This document shows, one piece after another, positions 18,792 through 25,576 of a DNA stretch of 64,000 nt (positions within the stretch are counted from its first letter, which is position 1; the number at the start of each line of letters is the position of its first letter). Under the pieces are notes generated by a model. The model had not been told where the DNA came from and made no database searches. It worked only from the letters and a program-made list of their open reading frames with translations. Source of the DNA: an uncultured Draconibacterium sp. (GTDB taxonomy: Bacteria > Bacteroidota > Bacteroidia > Bacteroidales > Prolixibacteraceae); NCBI GenBank assembly GCA_947492175.1, contig CANLMQ010000021.1, positions 45,287 through 109,286 on the forward strand, in the 5' to 3' direction. A program made the translations under genes and the position numbers.

Positions 18792-19970
18792 TTATAATTT
18801 TAATTGAATTCCAATTTTAGAGAGTAATGCAGCAAAACCTACCATTAAAAGCGACCAAGCAACAGACCCTAAAATGACTATTATTGTGTTTTCCGAATGT
18901 TTATAAAGCAATACAGATAGGGCGCTTAACCAAATAGTATAATAGATTATATTTGGAGCAAGATAGGTGGTTAATGAGTTTTCTCCGACGGGTTTAAAAA
19001 CATTGGCCCAGTTCTTTAAGCCTAAAATATCTATAATAACAAACAGTACTACAAAAACCATAACACTAACACCGTTACATACCATTGCCCAACTGGGAGT
19101 ACCCATTATTTTAGAAACAATAAACCAATTTCGAAGAACGGCCCCAGATAATAAACATATTATTCCAATAATGGCTCCGACAACTATAAATTTTAACCGA
19201 TTAGTTTTATATTGCCGCAAAAAAAGACTGAAGAATAAGCCTGCCATTACTATAGAAGGAACATTGCCATCGAGAATAACTCCAAAAGCCGGCTTAACTG
19301 CATTTAGCCAATCCAAATATCCTAACTGCGACAATATATTTAAGCAAACAAAGAAAAACCAAGCGACACCTGTTCTCCATAAATTTTCTTTTAGAAAAAG
19401 GTATATTAACGAGGTAACCAGATATCCCCATCCGATTAAACCTAAAATTCCCCACCAACTGGTTTTAATCCATGTTATTTCGTCGGGAGTGCCACTTTTA
19501 AATACCATCAGAAGGGCTAGCAGACCAAGTATTCCAGTTCCTTTTAAAAGAAGTACATAAATTGGTTTTATATTCTTATATAAGTTCCAGATCAAAAAAA
19601 TACAAACATAAACCAGTATGGCCCATAGATTTCGATTCATTCCTGTAAGTTCGGGATTTACCCGACCAACATTTAGCATTAAAACTCCAATACTCAATAA
19701 ACTAATGGTTCTAACTAAAATATGGTAGACAATTCGTGAATTTGAATCACCTTTTCGAATTCGGCTTTGTATGGCATAAGGTACAGCCATTCCTACCATA
19801 AACAAAAACCCGGGAAATACCCAATCTGCCAATCCCATTCCATCGTAATCTGCCGGACGATGAGTTAACCATTCAGGAACTCCATCAACGTACAAATCAT
19901 TTACAAAAAGCATCAGAAAAAGGGTTAAGCCGCGCATGATATCTATAGTTAGAATACGTTGGGTTGTCAT
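18792..19970 (-). CDS. DUF5009/HGSNAT-like acyltransferase-type membrane protein
   Basis: 392 residues with about ten hydrophobic helices. It opens with RILTIDIMRGLTLFLML, the family start (IDxxRGL) shared by DUF5009 and heparan-alpha-glucosaminide N-acetyltransferase-like proteins, followed by DWVFPGFLFMVGMAVPYAI. Such proteins are thought to transfer an acetyl group across the inner membrane to a sugar, but bacterial members are mostly untested. It follows the SusC-1 upstream region on the same strand but reads toward it and is not part of that operon. Confidence 0.78.
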   Translation of the reverse strand: MTTQRILTIDIMRGLTLFLMLFVNDLYVDGVPEWLTHRPADYDGMGLADWVFPGFLFMVGMAVPYAIQSRIRKGDSNSRIVYHILVRTISLLSIGVLMLNVGRVNPELTGMNRNLWAILVYVCIFLIWNLYKNIKPIYVLLLKGTGILGLLALLMVFKSGTPDEITWIKTSWWGILGLIGWGYLVTSLIYLFLKENLWRTGVAWFFFVCLNILSQLGYLDWLNAVKPAFGVILDGNVPSIVMAGLFFSLFLRQYKTNRLKFIVVGAIIGIICLLSGAVLRNWFIVSKIMGTPSWAMVCNGVSVMVFVVLFVIIDILGLKNWANVFKPVGENSLTTYLAPNIIYYTIWLSALSVLLYKHSENTIIVILGSVAWSLLMVGFAALLSKIGIQLKL

Positions 19971-20148
19971 AATAACAGTTTTAACGATGAAAGTAATAAA
20001 ATATCTATTACATACATTCTAACCGATAACAGAGTTGGTATTTTAAGTCAATCGCAAGGAGGAATAGCAAATAATTGATACTTAAACGCGTACACAATAA
20101 ATCCAGTCCTAATAAGAAGATAAGCTTTTGAGCTTTGTTCTCATTAAA

Positions 20149-21030
20149 TTATTTTATTCCCAGTATTTTTTTTCGTTCTCGTTTTGTCATTTCCAATCCT
20201 CTAACCGAATTTGGATGAATAACGGTATATTCGGTTGATGAATTCACGAATTCGTTTTTACCATCTTCTATCGCAAACTGCGGAATTATAAACAACAAGC
20301 CATTTGTATTAAGCGAATGATGATAAATAAGAACAACAAGGCTGTTAGCTTTCGGTGCAATTTCACCGATTATCTCACCTGCATAAATTGTTTGCCCTAT
20401 TTTTAGTTTGTTCTGCTTATCAATAACATTACGATAGCAAATTAAACTTCCATCGGGTTGCATAATTGTAATATTGTTATTCCAACCGTTGTACCAGCTT
20501 TGAGTATCATTGTTTCTTTTAACTCCTGCTTTCTCAACCACGACCCCGTTTCTGCATGCATATACCTGCAGTCCGGGCTTGGCATAAAATCCGGTTGCTG
20601 ACCACGATTCAAGTTTTGAACTCCCCAGAAAACCATCTATATTTTCAACATCGAATGACCGGACTTTTGTTTTTTCCTGAAAAGGGATTAGATATGGAAA
20701 GTTTAAATCAATATCGGGCATCGGGTTTGAACGAAATGATTTAATATCGTAATGAAAACGCGGCACATCAGCATCCGGATCACGTAAGAGTGTAAAAAGC
20801 AAATTAAATCCGGGTGTTAATCTTTTTACATAAGGTAAGGTTTCGGGGAAGCTTGTATTTTGTAAATCAGCAAAATTAATATGTAAATAAAGAGGTGCTT
20901 TTGTATTGTTATTGGCGCTAAAAATACAATCGCCGCCCCCATTATAATCTGCCTGCACATTGACTAATTGTGCCTTACCAATATTTGCAAATAAAATAAA
21001 AAGCAAAAGAAGAATACGATATCTTTTCAT
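20149..21030 (-). CDS. Secreted protein with a degenerate M23/LytM-like fold
   Basis: 293 residues with a signal peptide of about 20 residues (LLLLFILFANIGKAQ). Residues 145-235 follow the duplicated-hybrid-motif layout of M23 peptidases: FYAKPGLQVYACRNGVVVEKA, NNITIMQPDGSLICYRNV, then KIGQTIYAGEIIGEIAPKAN. The zinc ligands expected in that fold (HxxxD early, HxH late) are absent; the late strand reads VVLIYHHS. It is probably a non-catalytic, binding or activator-type relative rather than an endopeptidase. It stands alone between norB and the DUF5009 gene. Confidence 0.55.
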   Translation of the reverse strand: MKRYRILLLLFILFANIGKAQLVNVQADYNGGGDCIFSANNNTKAPLYLHINFADLQNTSFPETLPYVKRLTPGFNLLFTLLRDPDADVPRFHYDIKSFRSNPMPDIDLNFPYLIPFQEKTKVRSFDVENIDGFLGSSKLESWSATGFYAKPGLQVYACRNGVVVEKAGVKRNNDTQSWYNGWNNNITIMQPDGSLICYRNVIDKQNKLKIGQTIYAGEIIGEIAPKANSLVVLIYHHSLNTNGLLFIIPQFAIEDGKNEFVNSSTEYTVIHPNSVRGLEMTKRERKKILGIK

Positions 21031-21142
21031 TATAAGGTTTACTTTGTTCTGTAACTCTCAAATGTAAAAATTATTTTATTATGGTTACATTTTTATAAGT
21101 ATTCCTTAATGACGCAATTGAATTAATAAGCAGAATGAAGAT

Positions 21143-21182
21143 ACCAATACCCGCCTCATGTTAAAAAATTGCAGGTATTGGT
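21143..21182 (-). terminator. Hairpin downstream of norB
   Basis: ACCAATACC (21143-21151) pairs with GGTATTGGT (21174-21182), extended inward by GC/GC, with a 16-nt T/A-rich loop. It lies 37 bp beyond the norB stop. The T-run on the minus strand is weak, so it may be a partly efficient terminator or an mRNA 3' stabiliser. Confidence 0.5.
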
Positions 21183-21218
21183 TATTTCATATACGCGTTT
21201 TCAGATTTAATACCGAAA

Positions 21219-23459
21219 TTATTTAATCTTTTCAGTGCTCCAGCCAAACTTTAGTCCGAATATGAACCATGCCAGTGCAATAGTTCCAAATGCAAAAATA
21301 GTATCACCAATAACACGTAACCACTTAAAGGTTAACAAATATGGCTGTTGCATAAATTCAGCAGAGCGAGCCCACCACAAGCCTTCCTTCACACTTGCAA
21401 CCGTTTGCGCCAGTCCAATTGGAAGTACACTTATTAATACCATGGCAGCTAATCCGATATTAATACTCCAAAATGCAAATTTTATCCAGCGTTCTTTCCA
21501 AATAACATCTTTATTCATATCTCGCAATACAAAAAGCATTAATCCGATTCCCAGCATTCCATAAACACCAAATAGTGCAGTATGTCCGTGAACAGCAGTT
21601 GTATTTAAACCTTGCATATAATACAATGCAGTAGGTGGATTAATTAAGAAACCAAAAATACCGGCTCCTACAAGATTCCAGAATGCCACAGCTATAAAGC
21701 TATAGATTGGCCATTTATAAGCTTTAATCCAATCCGAACTTTTGCTGACTTTTAAGTTGTCGAACGCCTCAAATCCCATCAAAACAAGTGGCACTACTTC
21801 CAATGCGCTAAAGGTTGCACCAAGTGCCATTACTGCCACCGGGGTTCCGGTAAAATACAAATGATGAAAGGTACCCAGAATTCCTCCGGACAAGAAAATA
21901 ATAGTTGAAAACAGAACTGCCAGTGTTGCTGTAGTAGCTTTTATAATTTCCAAACGTACAAATAGAAAAGCCACAACAACGGCTGCAAATACTTCAAAAA
22001 AGCCTTCAACCCAAAGGTGCACAACCCACCAGCGCCAGTACTCTGCAACTGCCAGATTGGTTTGGCGTCCCCACATTAAACCTGCACCGTAAAAAGCTGC
22101 AATGGCAATTGTAGAAATCAGAAACAGAATTAATAAATTCCGGTTTTCGGTTTTTTGTTTTAAAGCAGGATAAATAGCACGTCCCATAAGCAAAAGCCAG
22201 ATAATTAATCCTATAAAAAGGAAAATCTGCCAGAAACGTCCTAAATCAACATATTCGTATCCTTGATGACCAAACCAGAAATTATTTACCAGACCAAGTT
22301 TTTGCATTACTCCCATCCATTGTCCTGCCAGCGAACCAATAACAATAAGCAGCAAAGCAAGAAACAGGAAGTTGACCCCGAGTTTCTGAAACTTGGGCTC
22401 TATCCCTGAAATTGCTGGCGCATAATACAAACCAGTTGCCAACCAAGAGGTGGCAATCCAGAATATGGCAATTTGCACATGCCAGGTTCGTGATACAGAA
22501 TATGGCAGCCATTCGGAAAGAGGAAGACCATAAAAAGCCTGTCCTTCAACCCCATAATGCGCAGTAATAACTCCCATTATTACCTGCACCAACAAAAGGG
22601 CCGAAACAATCCAAAAGTACTTAACTGTAGCTTTTTGCGAAGGTGTTTGCATTTCATTTTTTAGAGGGAATAGTTTTGGTACCTCTTCATCTTCATTCCG
22701 CCTACGTGCATAATATAATGCCATTAGACCAATCCCAGCCAACAATACGATTACACTAAACCCGGTCCATAAATGTAGTTCGCCGACCGGCTCATTGCCT
22801 ACTAACTTTTCGGCCGGCCAGTTATTGGTATACGTAATATCCTGGTTCGGGCGCTCTGTTACACACGCCCACGATGCCCAAAAGAAAAATGCATTTAATA
22901 AACGTACACGCTCTTCCGTTTTTAAAGAATTGACAGGAATACTGTACGAGTCGCGCAATTCTTCTAAAGCCGGATCATTGGTAAACAGGCCACCATAAAA
23001 TTTACTGTTGCTTTTAATTGCATCTGCCCGCACATTTGATACCGTAAGAATTTTTGTTTGTTTGTTGTATCGGTTTTTCCGAATATCTTTTTGCAACACA
23101 ATTTTTAACGAAGCCTGGTTTTCTTCGTTGAGCATATCATAAGAAACTCTGTGCTTTTCGGTGGCCAGTACATTTAAAATATATATTGCTTCTTTGTGTA
23201 GCCAGTCAGCACTCCAGTCGGGTGCCTGATAGGCACCATGTCCCCAAATAGAACCCAATTCCTGTCCTCCAATCGATTGCCAAACATTTTGCCCATTCTT
23301 AATGTCTTGCCCTGTAAAAAGAATACTACCATCTTCTGTAATCACTTTATCCGGAATAGGAGGAGCTTCGCGATAAATTTCAGATCCATAGTACAGTAAA
23401 ACGCTAAAGGATATAACCATAACGGCAATAAATCCCCACCATAATTTTTTTGCTTTCAT
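21219..23459 (-). CDS. norB: Quinol-dependent nitric oxide reductase (qNOR), single-subunit
   Basis: 746 residues. The N-terminal extension (DGSILFTGQDIKNGQNVWQ, GSIWGHGAYQAPDW) marks the single-chain quinol form rather than the NorBC cytochrome form. Fourteen or so helices follow, with haem and FeB ligands in RTWHVQIA, VVHLWVEGFFEVF (His plus the catalytic Glu), HHLYFTG and HGHTALFG. It reduces 2 NO to N2O with electrons from quinol in the inner membrane. No denitrification genes (nir, nos) are nearby, and the neighbours are Ric, a hemerythrin and an Rrf2 regulator, so the role is probably NO detoxification. Confidence 0.95.
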   Translation of the reverse strand: MKAKKLWWGFIAVMVISFSVLLYYGSEIYREAPPIPDKVITEDGSILFTGQDIKNGQNVWQSIGGQELGSIWGHGAYQAPDWSADWLHKEAIYILNVLATEKHRVSYDMLNEENQASLKIVLQKDIRKNRYNKQTKILTVSNVRADAIKSNSKFYGGLFTNDPALEELRDSYSIPVNSLKTEERVRLLNAFFFWASWACVTERPNQDITYTNNWPAEKLVGNEPVGELHLWTGFSVIVLLAGIGLMALYYARRRNEDEEVPKLFPLKNEMQTPSQKATVKYFWIVSALLLVQVIMGVITAHYGVEGQAFYGLPLSEWLPYSVSRTWHVQIAIFWIATSWLATGLYYAPAISGIEPKFQKLGVNFLFLALLLIVIGSLAGQWMGVMQKLGLVNNFWFGHQGYEYVDLGRFWQIFLFIGLIIWLLLMGRAIYPALKQKTENRNLLILFLISTIAIAAFYGAGLMWGRQTNLAVAEYWRWWVVHLWVEGFFEVFAAVVVAFLFVRLEIIKATTATLAVLFSTIIFLSGGILGTFHHLYFTGTPVAVMALGATFSALEVVPLVLMGFEAFDNLKVSKSSDWIKAYKWPIYSFIAVAFWNLVGAGIFGFLINPPTALYYMQGLNTTAVHGHTALFGVYGMLGIGLMLFVLRDMNKDVIWKERWIKFAFWSINIGLAAMVLISVLPIGLAQTVASVKEGLWWARSAEFMQQPYLLTFKWLRVIGDTIFAFGTIALAWFIFGLKFGWSTEKIK

Positions 23460-23542
23460 CTTAAACGTAATAATTTAGTTTATTTTTGATTGAGTTATTT
23501 CCCTTTTATTGCTTTCATAATACCTAACTAAATTTTCGAATG

Positions 23543-23552
23543 AAAAAGGTCT
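23543..23552 (-). promoter_or_regulatory. AGACCTTTTT element upstream of norB
   Basis: On the minus strand AGACCTTTTT lies 84 bp upstream of the norB start. The same decamer occurs inside the operator-like dyad of the ric promoter (25060-25069). Here it is followed 20-odd bases later by a weak -7-like TATTATG, mirroring the ric promoter layout. It is a half-site only, since no inverted arm is present. Confidence 0.4.
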
Positions 23553-23733
23553 CAGCTACACATCGTTAACACATTATGATACAAATAATTTACAAGTCTT
23601 ATTTTTAACCGATACAACTTGCGCATGGTTGGTGGGAAACAAAAGATGCACCTCAATACCGTAAGAATAATCAAGGGAAAGTACATCTTTTCCCAATCTT
23701 TGAATCATAACATATAATTAAAATTCTTTCAAA

Positions 23734-24279
23734 TTATGAAAGGTAAATTGCAACCAATTTATCAATTTTTAGAATTGAAACTTCAGAATTAAATTCGAGA
23801 TTAGTACTACCTTCAATTTCTAAAAATTGCACTAAAAGACCTTGTTGTTCATCGCTGCTAAGAACCTGATCAGCCATTCGAAAAAGAACATTGTTTTCCT
23901 TATCGATATGCTGTTGCAATAAGAGCGCATATTCGCTCAAATTATTATATATTGCTTGTAGCGCAACAGAATTACCGGCTTCAAGTTCCTGAATACCTTT
24001 AGCAGCTTTACTCACATATTTTCGCCCCTCCTCGTGCTCATGCAACATTACTGCTACCGGACCTTGTTCCGGAGAAAATCCTTTCTTTCCCATAATTGGG
24101 AAAAGCAAATCTTCTTCCTTTTTATGGTGGGTCCCATCGGCAAAATTGCGTATCAAACCAATAATTGATTTAAAATGTTCGACATTAGCACTTTGTTGTT
24201 TAACCATGGCCAAAATAACTTCAGTTAAGCGAAGTATATATACATGGTCGTTCTCCAGGTTTTCTGTTGCTCGTTTCAT
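23734..24279 (-). CDS. Hemerythrin domain protein
   Basis: 181 residues, soluble and helical. The di-iron ligands of a hemerythrin-like four-helix bundle are in place: NDHVYIL, HHKKEEDLLFP, MLHEHEEGRKYV and QQHIDKENNVLF. Such proteins bind O2 or NO or deliver iron. It starts 30 bp after ric and should be co-transcribed with it, which together with norB downstream argues for a role in NO or peroxide stress. Confidence 0.88.
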   Translation of the reverse strand: MKRATENLENDHVYILRLTEVILAMVKQQSANVEHFKSIIGLIRNFADGTHHKKEEDLLFPIMGKKGFSPEQGPVAVMLHEHEEGRKYVSKAAKGIQELEAGNSVALQAIYNNLSEYALLLQQHIDKENNVLFRMADQVLSSDEQQGLLVQFLEIEGSTNLEFNSEVSILKIDKLVAIYLS

Positions 24280-24309
24280 TACTATTATATTAGATCCAAC
24301 TACAAATGG

Positions 24310-25008
24310 TTAACACATTTTAAGAATCTTAGGGAAAAGAATATTATTTTCCAAATGGACATGTACATGAATGTCGTCCTCAAATTCTTTCAGCAATTTA
24401 AATGTAACCCGATAGGTATTGCAAGCATCATCAGGTATTTGATAACCTTGTGTTGTCTTTTGTATTTCATCCAATGTACTACCAGCAAAATCGTGCTCTT
24501 TCAGCATTCGTTCTATTTCGGTGCGAATTGTTGATTTTGTTTCTTCTACCGGGTTTAAAACATGTTGTTTTATGGCAGGGAAAAGCACTTCTTCTTCCAT
24601 TTTTAAATGTTGGATGAGTTCAACATTAACAGCTTCAACTTTTTCAGCAATATCTTTTAGTTCAGGGTGATTCTCCCCATGAACTGAAGCAATTTTATTA
24701 GAGTACATAACCAAATCGGGCAAAGCATGAATGACATATTTATGATGCGTATTTATAATATAATCGATTAAAAATGACAGTTCCCATTCTTTAAAATTCA
24801 ACGCATGATTAATGGGGTCCTGTTTAACTGCTTTAAGTTCCTGAATTAATTCATATTCACTAATATTCATTTTTTTACAAACTTCACTCACCGACTGCTT
24901 CCCCCCGCAACAAAAATCGATTCCTGCATTGGTAAATACTTTTGCAGTTCTAAAATCGTTTGCAACAATTTCGCCAATTAGATGATTTTTATTTCCTAAC
25001 GTATCCAT
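24310..25008 (-). CDS. ric: Iron-sulfur cluster repair di-iron protein (RIC/ScdA/YtfE)
   Basis: 232 residues. The N-terminal ScdA domain carries the GIDFCCGG pair (Cys33, Cys34) after IGEIVANDFRTAKVF. The hemerythrin-like half has HHKYVIHALPD, IQHLKMEEEVLFP, LKEHDFAG and HVHLENNILFP ligand segments. The family restores Fe-S clusters damaged by NO or oxidants. Its promoter (TTTG-N20-TATATTTG) is read divergently from the Rrf2 regulator and overlaps an operator-like dyad, so NO-dependent control is likely. Confidence 0.93.
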   Translation of the reverse strand: MDTLGNKNHLIGEIVANDFRTAKVFTNAGIDFCCGGKQSVSEVCKKMNISEYELIQELKAVKQDPINHALNFKEWELSFLIDYIINTHHKYVIHALPDLVMYSNKIASVHGENHPELKDIAEKVEAVNVELIQHLKMEEEVLFPAIKQHVLNPVEETKSTIRTEIERMLKEHDFAGSTLDEIQKTTQGYQIPDDACNTYRVTFKLLKEFEDDIHVHVHLENNILFPKILKMC

Positions 25009-25030
25009 GTTTTACATATTAAATTCAAGA

Positions 25031-25062
25031 CAAATATATAAACATTTTCATTAATAGACAAA
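25031..25062 (-). promoter_or_regulatory. Promoter of ric
   Basis: On the minus strand, -33 TTTG at 25062-25059 and -7 TATATTTG at 25038-25031 with exactly 20 bases between, a full match to the Bacteroidota primary-sigma promoter. The -33 element lies inside the dyad at 25055-25070. Confidence 0.75.
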
Positions 25063-25070
25063 AAGGTCTA
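25055..25070. promoter_or_regulatory. Operator-like dyad between ric and the Rrf2 regulator
   Basis: TAGACAAAAAGGTCTA: arms TAGAC and GTCTA with a 6-bp spacer. It covers the -33 element of the ric promoter and ends 22 bp before the -7 box of the regulator gene, so one bound dimer could repress both. The Rrf2 protein encoded next to it is the natural candidate ligand (inference). Confidence 0.55.
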
Positions 25071-25091
25071 CTAGTCAATAAGTATTTTTGA

Positions 25092-25099
25092 TATTTTTG
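25092..25099 (+). promoter_or_regulatory. -7 box of the Rrf2 regulator gene
   Basis: TATTTTTG matches TAnnTTTG and sits 17 bp before the GTG start, predicting a very short leader. An identical octamer at 25083-25090 is an alternative. No TTTG -33 box was found; the expected position falls just downstream of the dyad. Confidence 0.5.
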
Positions 25100-25116
25100 C
25101 CGTAAAATAAATTATC

Positions 25117-25554
25117 GTGTTTAAAAAAGAGACAGAATACGCACTGAGAGGGCTGGTTTATATTCAAACACAAAACCATAATAACAGACGACCAGGCATA
25201 GCCGAAATTTCGTCGGAAGTTGAAACCCCCCCTCATTTTATGGCAAAAATTTTACTACGAATGGTCCGTCTGGGATTTATCGACTCCCTAAAAGGGAAAA
25301 ACGGGGGCTACGCAATTAATCCCTCGCATGAGAAACTTACCTTACGACAGGTAATATCATCTATTGAAGGAAACGCCTTATTTGAAGGTTGCGGATTTGG
25401 ATTAAAGCATTGCGACGAAAACAATCCTTGCCCTCTACATGCTTCATATAAGCCAATTCGAAATGCATTAAACAAACTTGTAAATGAAGAAACAATTCAA
25501 ACCCTCGCCGGGAAAAGTTCGTCAGAATTAGATATTGTATTTAGCAGAAAATAG
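25117..25554 (+). CDS. Rrf2 family transcriptional regulator, probable NO/redox sensor
   Basis: 145 residues starting with GTG. The N-terminal winged helix begins KKETEYALRGLVYIQTQ, with the recognition region PPHFMAKILLRMVRLGFIDS and the wing KGKNGGYAI. Three cysteines in GCGFGLKHCDENNPCPLH match the Fe-S ligand set of NsrR/IscR-type members, so it could bind an NO-sensitive cluster. It is divergent from ric-hemerythrin and near norB, which suggests an NsrR-like function, but NsrR and other Rrf2 subgroups cannot be separated by eye and no symbol is assigned. Confidence 0.88.
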   Translation: MFKKETEYALRGLVYIQTQNHNNRRPGIAEISSEVETPPHFMAKILLRMVRLGFIDSLKGKNGGYAINPSHEKLTLRQVISSIEGNALFEGCGFGLKHCDENNPCPLHASYKPIRNALNKLVNEETIQTLAGKSSSELDIVFSRK

Positions 25555-25576
25555 ATTGTTCCAGTAGTTCTACTTA

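Noticed and set aside
18967..19560. Plus-strand frame of 197 codons opposite the DUF5009 gene
   Set aside because: Antisense to a well-supported membrane protein and without recognisable features.
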